Assembly: GCF_000834635.1 (NCBI RefSeq)
Contig: NZ_JXQV01000004.1
Location: 186,001 to 250,000 of the forward strand
From: Agrobacterium tumefaciens
Lineage (GTDB): Bacteria > Pseudomonadota > Alphaproteobacteria > Rhizobiales > Rhizobiaceae
DNA: 64,000 nucleotides
Direction of reading: 5' to 3'
This document shows positions 8,114 to 17,331 of the stretch, in pieces. Numbering within the stretch: the stretch's first letter is position 1; each line of letters begins with the position of its first letter. The notes below the pieces were generated by a model that did not search any database, was not told the DNA's origin, and worked only from the letters and a program-made list of their open reading frames with translations. The position numbers and the translations under genes were made by a program.

Positions 8114-8875
8114 CTAGCGATCCACCTGCCGCAGCATGGCGCGGTAGCGTTGCTGGCTGCCCTTCAGATGCAGGCGCATCGCTTCGCGTGCAGCCGATGC
8201 GTCTCCGTCGGAAATGGCCTGCACGATGACGTCGTGCTCTTTCTGGAGTTGCTGAAGGTAGGAGGCAGCTGATTTTTCCGATTGCGAGGACCGCAGAGCT
8301 GCGCGGGGAATGATATTTTGCCCCATCACTTCCAGAAATTCGCGAAAGCGTGGATTGTTGGTGGCGTCAGCAATGGCCAGATGCAGTTTGAAATCCGCTT
8401 CGGCGGTCGGGTCGCCCTTGTCTATGCAGGCCTGAACGGCGGAGAGACAGCGCATGATGGCTTCTTCCTGCGCAGGTGAGCGGCGAATAGCGGCAAGCTC
8501 TGCCGCTTCGGTCTCCACGGCTGCCCGCAATTCCAGAAGCTCGATGATCGACGAGATGCGGTCGTGGTCAACATCCTGAAACGGTTGCGGCTGCTGTGTG
8601 GGCAGGGTCAGTACGAAGATACCCGCGCCGTGACGTGCTTCCACCAGCTTATCGGCACGCAATGCCGCCACAGCCTCGCGCACAACGGTTCTGCTGACCT
8701 TGTAAAGCTCGGTCAGTCCCGCTTCGCTCGGCAATTTGTCGCCAGGCTTGTACTCGCCCGAAAGAATGGCGTGACGCAAAGCATCTGCGGTCTGGCTCAC
8801 AAGCGAGCCGCCGGAGCGGCCTGCTGGTGCCTGTTCTTTCACGCTACTATCGGCGTTTTCGTTGACGCTGGCCAA
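8114..8875 (-). CDS. GntR/FadR-family transcriptional regulator with FCD domain
   Basis: A 253-residue regulator. The winged helix lies at about residues 22-90 (SQTADALRHAILSGEYKPGDKLPSEAGL and SRTVVREAVAALRADKLVEARHGAG). A helical FCD ligand-binding domain follows with the LHLAIADATNNPRF signature. FCD proteins of this type usually sense sugar acids or other carboxylates, which suits the lactone-isomerase-like gene 85 bp downstream on the same strand. A short inverted repeat about 70 bp upstream of its start could be an autoregulatory operator. Confidence 0.85.
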   Translation of the reverse strand: MASVNENADSSVKEQAPAGRSGGSLVSQTADALRHAILSGEYKPGDKLPSEAGLTELYKVSRTVVREAVAALRADKLVEARHGAGIFVLTLPTQQPQPFQDVDHDRISSIIELLELRAAVETEAAELAAIRRSPAQEEAIMRCLSAVQACIDKGDPTAEADFKLHLAIADATNNPRFREFLEVMGQNIIPRAALRSSQSEKSAASYLQQLQKEHDVIVQAISDGDASAAREAMRLHLKGSQQRYRAMLRQVDR

Positions 8876-8940
8876 AATTCACTCCGGGTCATCAGAGATA
8901 TCGCGCAAAGGCGCCATCTCGGCTAAGGATCTCTATGTGC

Positions 8941-8975
8941 AAATATTCCGCAAATGCGGAGAATTGGCAATATTT
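8941..8975. promoter_or_regulatory. Nested inverted repeat upstream of the GntR gene, possible operator
   Basis: The outer arms AAATATT (8941-8947) and AATATTT (8969-8975) enclose CCGCA-AA-TGCGG (8948-8959). It lies 66 bp before the regulator's start in an AT-rich stretch, where an autoregulatory operator would be expected. Confidence 0.35.
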
Positions 8976-9155
8976 ATATTATTTCTGCATTCATTGATAT
9001 GATCTCCTGACGCAGGTGCCAAGCCCTGAAATCATCCCGATAGGGGAAATGCGAAGCTTTCGGGAAAGACAATTTAAACGAAGCCACGCTACAGTTCTAT
9101 CGCATAAAGCTTTGCGGCAGACATGCTTTCCCGTCATGAAGATAGAAAAAGCTAA

Positions 9156-9740
9156 ATGCGATCATTGGTATCAAATGCAAAACTTGGCAAAAAGTTTTTG
9201 CGCTCCCGGGATGGCTCTGCTGCCATTGAGTTTGCCATTCTCGCAATTCCCTATTTCATGGTCGTTTTCGCTATCATTGAGACCTTTCTCGCGCTGGTCG
9301 GCGAACAGCTTGTGATAAACGCGACGGATACGATGGCGCGCAAGTTGCGCACGGGGCAAATTACCAGCACGATTACCAGGGAAGAGTTCAGAACGCAGTT
9401 CTGTGCGGAAGTCTCTATCCTGATCACCTGCTCTGCCGATGAGATCCGGACACCGCAGAAACTCTATGTCGACCTGCGCCGCTTCAACGCCTTCGCCGAT
9501 ATTCCAAAGACGATACCGCTGACGCCGAATGGCGAGTATTTCGATCTTGATGTTTCGGCTTTCGGCTTTTCACCCGGTGGACCCAAGTCCATCAACATGC
9601 TGCGCGTCTATTACCGCTGGCAGGTGACGGCGGATCTGGTGCGACCCTTCCTCACCAGAATCCGTCCGAAGGATGGTTCGATGCCATCTCATTTCCTGAT
9701 CGTCGCGACGGATGCCTACCAGAATGAGCCGTACCAGTGA
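9156..9740 (+). CDS. TadE-family pseudopilin-like protein
   Basis: A 194-residue protein with a short positive N-terminus followed by one membrane segment (GSAAIEFAILAIPYFMVVFA, about residues 20-40). The G-x-x-A-IEFA pattern is the TadE/TadG signature and resembles a prepilin cleavage region. A periplasmic domain with two cysteines (CAEVSILITC) follows. TadE-type minor pilins assist Flp pilus assembly. The main tad cluster is 29 kb away and lacks its own tadE/F/G, so this pair could supply them. The ribosome site before the ATG is weak. The reading frame overlaps the next gene by 17 bp. Confidence 0.78.
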   Translation: MRSLVSNAKLGKKFLRSRDGSAAIEFAILAIPYFMVVFAIIETFLALVGEQLVINATDTMARKLRTGQITSTITREEFRTQFCAEVSILITCSADEIRTPQKLYVDLRRFNAFADIPKTIPLTPNGEYFDLDVSAFGFSPGGPKSINMLRVYYRWQVTADLVRPFLTRIRPKDGSMPSHFLIVATDAYQNEPYQ

Positions 9741-10332
9741 GCGCGACAACATGAAAAGACGATCACACACGACCTGGCGAGCGCTTGTAGAGACGTTGAA
9801 GCGTCTGAAACGCGACAAGCAGGGCGTGGGGGCTGTCGAATTCGCCATCATATTTCCGCTTCTGCTGGCGCTCTACATCACGGCTTTCGAACTGACGATC
9901 GGCTTCAGTGTCTATAAGCGCGCAACCCGTGCGGCTGGCGCTGTCGCAGACCTGGCCTCCCAGCCCCAGACCGTGAACAAGGCTTATCTCGGCTCCATGC
10001 GGGATGTGACTGCTGCGATTTTCGCGCCCTACTCCACAACAGGGCTGAAACTAAAAATCAGCGGCATCGAGGTGGATGCCAACAAGGTGGCGAAGATCAA
10101 GTGGTCTTGGGATGAGGGTGACAAGCGACCTTACGCTGTCAACTCGATTGTCAATATTCCCGATAATCTGAAGCAGCCCGGCGCATTTTTGGTTCATGCC
10201 GAGCTGACGAAGCCCCATACGCTTTTGATGTTCATGTCATCCTTGTCATCGAACCTGACATCGATCACCATCGGTCGCGAGTATTATTTCGCAAAGCGTG
10301 AGGCAGATGCCATCACCTGCTCGGACTGCTAA
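9724..10332 (+). CDS. TadE/TadG-family pilus assembly protein
   Basis: A 202-residue companion of the preceding gene. A basic N-terminal region (RALVETLKRLKRDKQGVG) leads into one membrane helix with the TadE signature (AVEFAIIFPLLLALYITAF), followed by a periplasmic domain ending in CSDC. Possible starts are ATG 9724 (chosen, overlapping the upstream gene) and ATG 9751; neither has a strong ribosome site. It is translationally coupled to the first tadE-like gene. The role is inferred from the family; separation from the main pilus locus is common in rhizobia. Confidence 0.75.
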   Translation: MSRTSERDNMKRRSHTTWRALVETLKRLKRDKQGVGAVEFAIIFPLLLALYITAFELTIGFSVYKRATRAAGAVADLASQPQTVNKAYLGSMRDVTAAIFAPYSTTGLKLKISGIEVDANKVAKIKWSWDEGDKRPYAVNSIVNIPDNLKQPGAFLVHAELTKPHTLLMFMSSLSSNLTSITIGREYYFAKREADAITCSDC

Positions 10333-10357
10333 GGCTAGAAACAAGGCGTAATCCATA

Positions 10358-10393
10358 AAAAAGCCGCTGGTGTCTTACGACCAGCGGCTTTTT
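10358..10393. terminator. Bidirectional terminator
   Basis: A perfect 14-bp stem (10358-10371 with 10380-10393; core AAGCCGCTGGT) flanked by A and T runs. It separates the tadE/G pair from the convergent MFS gene. Confidence 0.9.
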
Positions 10394-10415
10394 CGTTGAG
10401 TTGCATTGCGGTGAT

Positions 10416-11738
10416 TTACTCGGCCGGCATATCCAGCGTTCGGCTGAAGTAGAGCGCAATCAGTGTGCAGAGTGCGCCTGACAGCAGGTAGATGCCGACG
10501 GCAAACAGGCCGAACTTCGAGGAGAAGCCGAGTGCCACCAGTGGCGCAAAGCCAGCGCCGATCAGCCATGAGATATCCGAGGTCAGGGACGCCCCTGTAT
10601 AGCGATATTCACGGCTAAAGCGCGATGCCAGCGCTCCGCCCGACTGGCCGAAGGACAGGCCAAGCAGCGAGAAGCCGATGAGCACGAAGAGGTAGCGACC
10701 AATGTCGCCCGATGACAGAAGCACCGGTGCGACGAAGCTGAAGACAGCAATCATGGCGGCGGCAATGCCCAGCAGCTTCCGGCGGCCGATCTTGTCTGAG
10801 AGAACGCCGGAGACGACGATCATCCCGCCAGCAATAATGGCGCTGACGAACTGCACGAACAGGAAGTCGGAAACCTTCTGATCCGTGTTGAGCGACACCC
10901 AGCTGAGCGGGAACACGGTGACGAGGTGAAACAGCGCAAAGCTGGCGAGCGGAACGAACGCACCTGTCAGAACCACGCGGGATTGTTTGCGCAGCATCTG
11001 GAACATGGGTTTGGGCTCCAGCTCATGCTGTTGCAGCATAGTCTGGAATTCGGGTGTTACGATCATGCGCAGGCGGGCAAACAGTGCCAGAACATTGAGC
11101 GCCAGTGCCACGAAGAATGGGAAGCGCCAGCCCCAGGCCAGAAATTCCGGGTTGGACAACTGTGTAGTGAAGATAATGAAGAATGCACTTGCCAGACCAA
11201 AGCCCATGGCCGCGCCAAGCTGCGGCATCATGGCGTACCAGCCGCGCTGTTTTTCCGGCGCATTCATGGCCAGCAGCGAAACCAGTCCATCCCACGCGCC
11301 ACCCAGGCCAATGCCCTGACCGATGCGGAAGACGGCCAGAAGAATAGGGGCAATCATGCCGGCTTCTGCATAGGATGGCAGAAAGCTGATCGCCATCGTT
11401 GAACCACAGAGGGTAAACAGCGCAGCGGCCAGTTTGACGGCACGCCCGAATTTGCGGTCGACCTGCAGGAAGATGAGCGAACCGATTGGACGGGCAATGA
11501 AGGCCAGTGAGAACACGGCGAAGGAATAGAGCGTGGCGGTGAGGGGATCGACGAAGGAGAAGAAGACATGAGGAAACACCAGCGCGGAGGCAATGGCGTA
11601 GACGAAAAAGTCAAAAAACTCTGTCATTCTGGCCAGGATGACCGCGATGGTAATGCGGTCAGGATCGACAGCGATTGGCGCTGAAGCCTTGCCATTCGGT
11701 CCTCTGTGTTCGTGAAAGGCCGTATCAGTATAACTCAT
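10416..11738 (-). CDS. MFS transporter (metabolite:H+ symporter type)
   Basis: A 440-residue, twelve-helix major facilitator with features of the metabolite:H+ symporter group: LARMTEFFDFFVYAIAS in helix 1, RPIGSLIFLQVDRKFGR as the loop 2-3 signature, and GIGLGGAWDGLVSLLA in helix 4. The ATG at 11738 has an ideal AGGAGGGAATTTTC ribosome site; upstream in-frame codons add 48 residues without membrane character and are rejected. It is divergent from cyoABCD, and a neighbouring MFS gene is frequent at cyo loci. The substrate cannot be told from sequence. Confidence 0.85.
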   Translation of the reverse strand: MSYTDTAFHEHRGPNGKASAPIAVDPDRITIAVILARMTEFFDFFVYAIASALVFPHVFFSFVDPLTATLYSFAVFSLAFIARPIGSLIFLQVDRKFGRAVKLAAALFTLCGSTMAISFLPSYAEAGMIAPILLAVFRIGQGIGLGGAWDGLVSLLAMNAPEKQRGWYAMMPQLGAAMGFGLASAFFIIFTTQLSNPEFLAWGWRFPFFVALALNVLALFARLRMIVTPEFQTMLQQHELEPKPMFQMLRKQSRVVLTGAFVPLASFALFHLVTVFPLSWVSLNTDQKVSDFLFVQFVSAIIAGGMIVVSGVLSDKIGRRKLLGIAAAMIAVFSFVAPVLLSSGDIGRYLFVLIGFSLLGLSFGQSGGALASRFSREYRYTGASLTSDISWLIGAGFAPLVALGFSSKFGLFAVGIYLLSGALCTLIALYFSRTLDMPAE

Positions 11739-11864
11739 GAAAATTCCCTCCTGCGTAGGCGTAAGCCTTAGTTCAAACGCAGCGCCTCCTCTTGCGTTGC
11801 GTCCTATGCGGCGGATTGTCACACAGGGGTGTAAGGCCGTCAATTGGAGAATGCGGGGGAGGGC

Positions 11865-11892
11865 TTGCCGGGGCCAAAACATGTGCGATAAT
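11865..11892 (+). promoter_or_regulatory. Candidate sigma-70-type promoter for cyoABCD in the 315-bp MFS-cyoA gap
   Basis: TTGCCG (11865-11870) and GATAAT (11887-11892) are spaced by 16 bp, about 160 bp before the cyoA ATG. The rest of 11739-12053 holds no gene that I can support. Confidence 0.4.
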
Positions 11893-12053
11893 ACGGCAAT
11901 ACCAGCATTTCGACGTGAATTGCCTGTGCCGCGATTGCTGCAGAAAATAATCCATGCTGCACCGCGACAAACTACCTCATGTCATTTATGACGTTTGCCA
12001 ATTATACCCGACAATACAAGAAACAGTACGAGTATCAGAACGTGCGCACGCTC

Positions 12054-13142
12054 ATGAAAATTCCATCTGCCCTCGTGGCCATTTCGTCTTTGCTTCTGCT
12101 CAGCGGCTGCAACCTCGTTGTGATGAACCCTGCGGGTGATATCGCTGTTCAGCAGCGTGACCTCATCATCACCTCGACGGTGCTGATGCTGCTCATCATC
12201 GTTCCGGTTCTCGCACTCACGCTGTTCTTCGCGTGGAAGTACCGTGCATCTGCCAAGGCGGAGGATTACGATCCGGAATGGCACCACTCCACGCGCCTTG
12301 AAATGGTGATCTGGTCGGCTCCTGTCGCCATCATTCTGATGCTTGGCACCGTGACATGGATCGCGACCCACCGTCTTGATCCCTATCGTCCGATCGAGCG
12401 TCTGGACGAGAACCGCGAAGTGACCGCGGATATGAAGCCTTTGACGGTTGAAGTCGTGGCTATGGACTGGAAGTGGCTGTTCTTCTATCCCGAGCTTGGC
12501 ATTGGTAGCGTCAACGAATTCGCAGCACCCGTTGATGTTCCAATCAACTTCAAGATCACCGGCACGACGGCCATGAACTCGTTCTTCGTACCCGCACTTG
12601 CCGGTCAGATTTACGCCATGGGCGGCATGCAGACGAAGCTTCACGCTGTTATCAACAAGCCCGGCGTCTATGATGGCTTCTCGGCGAACTTCTCCGGTCC
12701 CGGCTTCTCGCATATGCGCTTCAAGTTCCATGGCCTGAGCCAGGAAGGCTTTGACCAGTGGGTTGCCAAGGCGAAAGACGGCGGCAAGGGCTTCGGCCGC
12801 ATGGAGTATCTCGAATTCGCAAAGCCAAGCGAACGCGAGCCCGTGCAGTATTTCGCCAGTGTTGACCCGCAGCTTTACGACGCGATCCTCAACCGCTGCG
12901 TCGAGCCCAACAAGCTTTGCATGCGCGACATGATGCATATCGATGCCAATGGTGGCGGCGGCAAGGAAGGCATTGATATTGCCAAGGCGCTGAACTCCGT
13001 GGTCTGCACACCGCTTTCGCCCTATGGTGTGGCGATGGGTCCACAGTCGACGCCAGCGGCTATCCAGGGCCAGACATTCGAGCCAGCAGCTTTGCCTGCG
13101 ACGAAGGCCACTGCGCCCAATGCCATCAAGAGTGCTGGTTGA
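12054..13142 (+). CDS. cyoA: Cytochrome o ubiquinol oxidase subunit II CyoA
   Basis: Subunit II of the bo3-type quinol oxidase, 362 residues. The ATG at 12054 gives a lipoprotein signal peptide with lipobox LLSGC (C19). Earlier in-frame ATGs would bury it behind about 25 polar residues. Two membrane helices (about 35-58 and 82-104) precede the periplasmic cupredoxin domain. That domain has the quinol-oxidase pattern (MDWKWLFFYPELG, TTAMNSFFVPALAGQIYAM) and lacks the CuA ligands of cytochrome c oxidases. It heads cyoABCD. The oxidase reduces O2 to water with ubiquinol and pumps protons. Confidence 0.95.
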   Translation: MKIPSALVAISSLLLLSGCNLVVMNPAGDIAVQQRDLIITSTVLMLLIIVPVLALTLFFAWKYRASAKAEDYDPEWHHSTRLEMVIWSAPVAIILMLGTVTWIATHRLDPYRPIERLDENREVTADMKPLTVEVVAMDWKWLFFYPELGIGSVNEFAAPVDVPINFKITGTTAMNSFFVPALAGQIYAMGGMQTKLHAVINKPGVYDGFSANFSGPGFSHMRFKFHGLSQEGFDQWVAKAKDGGKGFGRMEYLEFAKPSEREPVQYFASVDPQLYDAILNRCVEPNKLCMRDMMHIDANGGGGKEGIDIAKALNSVVCTPLSPYGVAMGPQSTPAAIQGQTFEPAALPATKATAPNAIKSAG

Positions 13143-13222
13143 TACGAGAGTTGCCTGCGGCGCGATTTCCGCGCTGCTCTGAACGCTTCGGTCTGTTCGA
13201 GGCGTAAATTCAATGACTTGGG

Positions 13223-13256
13223 AATGTCCGTCTCGTCCAATGGGACGAGCGGCATT
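13223..13256 (+). other. Intercistronic hairpin between cyoA and cyoB
   Basis: Nested stem AATG-CCG-CTCGTCC / GGACGAG-CGG-CATT (13223-13238 with 13243-13256) with two single-T bulges and an AATG loop. It sits 22 bp before the cyoB start. With no T-tract, a role in mRNA processing or stability is more likely than termination. Confidence 0.5.
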
Positions 13257-13278
13257 CTAAAAATCGCAAGAGGCTAAA

Positions 13279-15282
13279 ATGGTCGTCAATACCGATCAAA
13301 CGTCATTTCTCTTCGGGAAGCTGACGTGGGACTCCATCCCCATCCATGAGCCCATTCTCATCGTGACCTTTGCGGTCGTGGCGCTGGGTGGCGCAGCCGT
13401 TCTGGGCGCGCTCACCTATTTCCGGCTCTGGGGTTATCTCTGGAAGGAATGGTTCACGAGTATCGATCACAAGAAGATCGGTATCATGTACATTATCCTG
13501 GCACTCGTCATGCTGATGCGCGGCTTTGCCGACGCCATCATGATGCGTATCCAGCAGGCCATAGCCTCTGGCGGTTCGGAAGGGTATCTGAACGCCCACC
13601 ACTATGACCAGATTTTCACCGCGCACGGCGTCATCATGATCTTCTTCATGGCGATGCCGATGATCACCGGTTTGATGAACTACATCATTCCGCTTCAGAT
13701 CGGCGCCCGTGACGTCTCGTTCCCTTTCCTCAACAACTTCTCCTTCTGGATGACAACGGCCGGTGCCGTCATCACCATGATCTCGCTGTTCATTGGTGAA
13801 TACGCACAGACCGGCTGGCTGGCCTATCCGCCACTGTCAGGCATTCAGGGAAGCCCGAGCGTCGGTGTGGACTACTACATCTGGGGCCTGCAGATTGCCG
13901 GTGTGGGAACGACGCTGTCGGGTATCAACCTGATCGTCACCATCATCAAGATGCGTGCACCCGGCATGACAATGATGCGCCTGCCGATCTTCGTGTGGAC
14001 CTCGCTGTGTTCGAACATCCTGATCGTGGCCTCCTTCCCGATCCTGACCGGTACGCTCGCACTCCTGACCCTTGATCGTTACGTTGGCACGAACTTCTTC
14101 ACCAACGATCTTGGCGGCAACCCGATGATGTACGTCAACCTCATCTGGATCTGGGGCCACCCGGAAGTCTACATTCTCGTGCTGCCAGCCTTTGGTATTT
14201 TCTCAGAGATCGTGTCGACTTTCTCCAACAAGCGTCTCTTCGGTTACGCGTCGATGGTCTATGCGACCGTGGTCATCACCATCCTGGCCTATGTCGTGTG
14301 GCTGCACCACTTCTTCACCATGGGTTCCGGTGCCAGCGTCAATGCCTTCTTCGGCATCACGACGATGATCATCTCGATCCCGACAGGCGCGAAGATCTTC
14401 AACTGGCTGTTCACCATGTATAAGGGCCGCATCACATTCGATGTGCCCATGCTGTGGGCCATCGGCTTCATGATCACCTTCGTCATCGGTGGCATGACCG
14501 GCGTTCTGCTGGCCGTTCCTCCAGCCGACTTCGTGCTGCACAACTCGCTGTTCCTGATCGCCCACTTCCACAACACGATCATCGGCGGCGTAGTGTTCGG
14601 CGTGCTCGCCGGTATTGCCTACTGGTATCCAAAGGCCTTCGGCTATCGTCTGGACCCATTCTGGGGCAAGATGTCCTTCTGGTTCTGGTTCGTCGGCTTC
14701 TACTTCGCCTTCATGCCGCTCTACGTGCTTGGCCTGATGGGTATCACCCGCCGCCTCAGCCAGTTCGAGGACACATCGCTTCAGCCATGGTTCCTCGTGG
14801 CAGCCTTTGGTGCATTCCTCATCGCATTGGGTATCGCATCCTTCATCATCCAGCTCGTCGTCAGCTTCCTGCGCCGCGAAGAACTGCGTGATACCTCGGG
14901 CGATCCCTATGGCGGTCGTACGCTGGAATGGTCTACGTCTTCTCCGCCACCTGCCTACAACTTCGCTTTCACGCCTGTCGTGCATGAAATCGACGCCTGG
15001 GCACATATGAAAAAGCACGGTGCAGAGCGCCCCGTCGATGGCTTCATCCCGATCCATATGCCGAAGAATACCGGCACGGGTGTCATCATCAGCGCCATCT
15101 CCGTCGTGCTTGGGTTTGCACTGGTGTGGCACATCTGGTGGCTGGCAATTGTCTCTCTGGTGGCCATCATCGGGGTCTCCATTGCCCACACCTTCAACTA
15201 CAATCGCGACTATTACATCCCCGTTTCGGATGTGACGGAAGTCGAAGCAGAACGTACGAAGCTGCTGGCAACTCAGGCGTAA
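13279..15282 (+). CDS. cyoB: Cytochrome o ubiquinol oxidase subunit I CyoB
   Basis: Catalytic subunit I, 667 residues, about fifteen membrane helices. It binds low-spin haem b, high-spin haem o3 and CuB. Ligands are visible with a constant +10 offset from E. coli: H116 (AHGVIMIFF), CuB ligands H294 (WGHPEVYIL, with the cross-linked Y298) and H343/H344 (WLHHFFTMG), and H429/H431 (LIAHFHNT) for the haems. The quinol oxidase reaction is coupled to proton pumping. It is preceded by 136 bp carrying a stable hairpin, and followed after four bases by cyoC. Confidence 0.98.
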   Translation: MVVNTDQTSFLFGKLTWDSIPIHEPILIVTFAVVALGGAAVLGALTYFRLWGYLWKEWFTSIDHKKIGIMYIILALVMLMRGFADAIMMRIQQAIASGGSEGYLNAHHYDQIFTAHGVIMIFFMAMPMITGLMNYIIPLQIGARDVSFPFLNNFSFWMTTAGAVITMISLFIGEYAQTGWLAYPPLSGIQGSPSVGVDYYIWGLQIAGVGTTLSGINLIVTIIKMRAPGMTMMRLPIFVWTSLCSNILIVASFPILTGTLALLTLDRYVGTNFFTNDLGGNPMMYVNLIWIWGHPEVYILVLPAFGIFSEIVSTFSNKRLFGYASMVYATVVITILAYVVWLHHFFTMGSGASVNAFFGITTMIISIPTGAKIFNWLFTMYKGRITFDVPMLWAIGFMITFVIGGMTGVLLAVPPADFVLHNSLFLIAHFHNTIIGGVVFGVLAGIAYWYPKAFGYRLDPFWGKMSFWFWFVGFYFAFMPLYVLGLMGITRRLSQFEDTSLQPWFLVAAFGAFLIALGIASFIIQLVVSFLRREELRDTSGDPYGGRTLEWSTSSPPPAYNFAFTPVVHEIDAWAHMKKHGAERPVDGFIPIHMPKNTGTGVIISAISVVLGFALVWHIWWLAIVSLVAIIGVSIAHTFNYNRDYYIPVSDVTEVEAERTKLLATQA

Positions 15283-15286
15283 AAGA

Positions 15287-15913
15287 ATGTCTCAAGCACC
15301 TGCCCAGAGCGCCAACGGCGCGGAAAAGCCGGTCTTCTATCTGAAGGAAGACCACCACACGGAAAACGGTACATCCATCGGTTTCTGGCTGTATCTGATG
15401 AGCGACTGCCTGATCTTCGCAACGCTCTTTGCAACCTATGCCGTTGTCGGCCGCAGCTATGCGGCCGGCCCATCCGGTGCCGATCTGTTCGACCTCAAGC
15501 TGGTGGCGATCAACACGGCATTCCTGCTGCTGTCGTCCATCACCTATGGCTTTGCCATGCTGGAAGCGCAGAAGAAGAAGATCAACTCCACGCTGATCTG
15601 GCTCGGCATCACCGGTCTCTTCGGCCTGGCGTTCCTCAGCCTGGAACTTTACGAGTTCTACCACCTCATTCATGAGGGCGCGACGCCACAGCGCTCTGCC
15701 TTTCTGTCTGCCTTCTTCGCGCTGGTCGGCACGCACGGTCTGCACGTCACCTTCGGTGTCATCTGGCTCGTCACGCTTATGGTGCAGATCAAGAAGTTCG
15801 GTCTGCATGGTGCAAACATGCGCCGCCTGACCTGCCTTTCCATGTTCTGGCACTTCCTGGACGTGATCTGGATCGGCGTCTTTTCCTTTGTTTACCTGGT
15901 TGGAGTTCTGTGA
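15287..15913 (+). CDS. cyoC: Cytochrome o ubiquinol oxidase subunit III CyoC
   Basis: Subunit III, 208 residues, five membrane helices beginning around SIGFWLYLMSDCLIFATLFA. The family segment GTHGLHVTFGVIWL is present. It is needed for complex assembly and stability. It starts four bases after cyoB and its TGA overlaps the cyoD ATG (TGATG), so all three are translationally coupled. Confidence 0.95.
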   Translation: MSQAPAQSANGAEKPVFYLKEDHHTENGTSIGFWLYLMSDCLIFATLFATYAVVGRSYAAGPSGADLFDLKLVAINTAFLLLSSITYGFAMLEAQKKKINSTLIWLGITGLFGLAFLSLELYEFYHLIHEGATPQRSAFLSAFFALVGTHGLHVTFGVIWLVTLMVQIKKFGLHGANMRRLTCLSMFWHFLDVIWIGVFSFVYLVGVL

Positions 15914-16326
15914 TGGGTTCAAACACACACGAGCATAACCACGCGCACGGTCATGACCATGCACATGATCATGACCATCATGACAGCGGCGAAGATCATG
16001 GCTCTTTCAAGAGCTACATGATCGGCTTCATCCTCTCGGTCATCCTGACGGCGATCCCGTTCTGGCTGGTCATGGCCGATGTTCTCGAAAACCGCACGAC
16101 AACCGTCATCGTCATCATGATTTTCGGCGTGATCCAGGTCTTCGTGCACATGATCTACTTCCTGCACATGAACACCAAGTCGCAGGGCGGCTGGACCTTC
16201 ATGTCGCTGCTGTTCACGCTTGTGGTGGTCATGATCACACTCGTTGGCTCGCTCTGGGTCATGTACAACATGAACAAGAACATGATGCCGACCATGACGA
16301 TGGAGCAGATGCGCAACATGCCGTAA
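15913..16326 (+). CDS. cyoD: Cytochrome o ubiquinol oxidase subunit IV CyoD, histidine-rich N-terminus
   Basis: Subunit IV, 137 residues, with three membrane helices (about 37-57, 64-86, 98-120) and the family pattern FGVIQVFVHMIYFLHMN. The start is the ATG overlapping the cyoC stop; an in-frame GTG lies three bases earlier. The cytoplasmic N-terminus is unusual: about a dozen histidines in residues 5-27 (EHNHAHGHDHAHDHDHHDSG), far richer than E. coli CyoD. This could bind copper or another metal near the oxidase, which is inference. No cyoE (haem O synthase) follows, so haem O must come from a gene elsewhere. Confidence 0.94.
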   Translation: MGSNTHEHNHAHGHDHAHDHDHHDSGEDHGSFKSYMIGFILSVILTAIPFWLVMADVLENRTTTVIVIMIFGVIQVFVHMIYFLHMNTKSQGGWTFMSLLFTLVVVMITLVGSLWVMYNMNKNMMPTMTMEQMRNMP

Positions 16327-16350
16327 CCGGCGGCGTCTGCCACGATCTAG

Positions 16351-16370
16351 CGGCCCGCGACAGCGGGCCG
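16351..16370 (+). terminator. GC-rich hairpin after cyoD
   Basis: CGGCCCGC-GACA-GCGGGCCG (8-bp stem) followed by TTCCTCTC, 24 bp past the cyoD stop. It may attenuate before SURF1 rather than stop all transcripts. Confidence 0.55.
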
Positions 16371-16446
16371 TTCCTCTCCGAGAGACACGAAAACGCCATG
16401 AATCGGAGAGCGGATTCATGGGGTTTTGTGTTGAGCGAGAAGCCAA

Positions 16447-17211
16447 ATGGCCATTCAGAACAAAGAAGCATCGGCTCGAAGGGGCATCCGCCCTGCGGCA
16501 ATCGCCGTCATGGTCATGACTGTCATCCTGACTGGGTGCCTGCTGGCGCTCGGTACATGGCAGGTCAACCGGCTGGCGTGGAAAAAGGATCTGGTTGCTC
16601 GCGTCGAAGAACGTGCGCACGCGAGCCCGGTCGAGGCGCCCGCCGCTTCCGAGTGGCCTGCGCTGACGGACCCCGCACAATATGAATACCGCCGCGTCAA
16701 AATCACCGGAACCTTCCGCCATCAGGATGAGGTTCAGGTCTATACCGTAACGGATCTCGGTCCCGGCTATTGGGTGCTGACCCCGTTGGAGCGGCAGGAC
16801 GGAACCCGGATCATCATCAACAGAGGCTTTGTGCCGACCGACAAGCGGGCTCCTGAAACGCGTGATGAAGGTGAGGTGGCTGGCACGGTCGAGATTGTCG
16901 GCCTGATGCGTGCGCCGGAAACCGGCGGGCTCTTCCTGCGCACCAACGATCCGCAAAATGATCGCTGGTATTCACGCAACATCGCGCAGATCACGGACGC
17001 AAAAAAGATCGAGAATGCCGCACCCTTCTACATCGATGCGGATGCGACCGCCAATCCCGGCGGCCTGCCGGTCGGCGGCAAGACCATGCTGACCTTCCCC
17101 AACAACCATCTCTCCTATGCCATCACATGGTATATTCTGGCTGGAATGGTGGTCGCTGCGGGATGGTATGTGATGCGGAATTTGAATGCACCAAAAGTGA
17201 GCGGTGAGTAA
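16447..17211 (+). CDS. SURF1-family oxidase assembly protein
   Basis: A 254-residue protein with two membrane helices, near residues 17-37 (AIAVMVMTVILTGCLLALG) and near the C-terminus (LSYAITWYILAGMVVAAGWY), enclosing a periplasmic domain. The SURF1 signatures are GTWQVNRLAWKKDLVARVEER and NNHLSYAITWY. SURF1 proteins help insert haem into the oxidase catalytic subunit. The position just after cyoABCD, shared by many alphaproteobacteria, suggests a role in maturation of this bo3 oxidase. Confidence 0.93.
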   Translation: MAIQNKEASARRGIRPAAIAVMVMTVILTGCLLALGTWQVNRLAWKKDLVARVEERAHASPVEAPAASEWPALTDPAQYEYRRVKITGTFRHQDEVQVYTVTDLGPGYWVLTPLERQDGTRIIINRGFVPTDKRAPETRDEGEVAGTVEIVGLMRAPETGGLFLRTNDPQNDRWYSRNIAQITDAKKIENAAPFYIDADATANPGGLPVGGKTMLTFPNNHLSYAITWYILAGMVVAAGWYVMRNLNAPKVSGE

Positions 17212-17331
17212 CGAGGCGCCCGAACCCCGTCAGCGCCGTGCTTAAATAAAGCATTTCCCCTTTATGCGCTGGATGATTATATCACCATGTTGTGAGAGCG
17301 GCCGTAAGAGCCGCAGTTTTTGTGGTGATAC

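Noticed and set aside
15925-15990. Short tandem repeat of CAT/GAC-type units
   Set aside because: It is the coding sequence of the histidine-rich CyoD N-terminus, not an independent repeat or CRISPR.
17298-17320. Attenuator-like hairpin with T-run just before deoB
   Set aside because: The stem has only five pairs; it could be a weak SURF1 terminator but does not justify a separate regulatory call.
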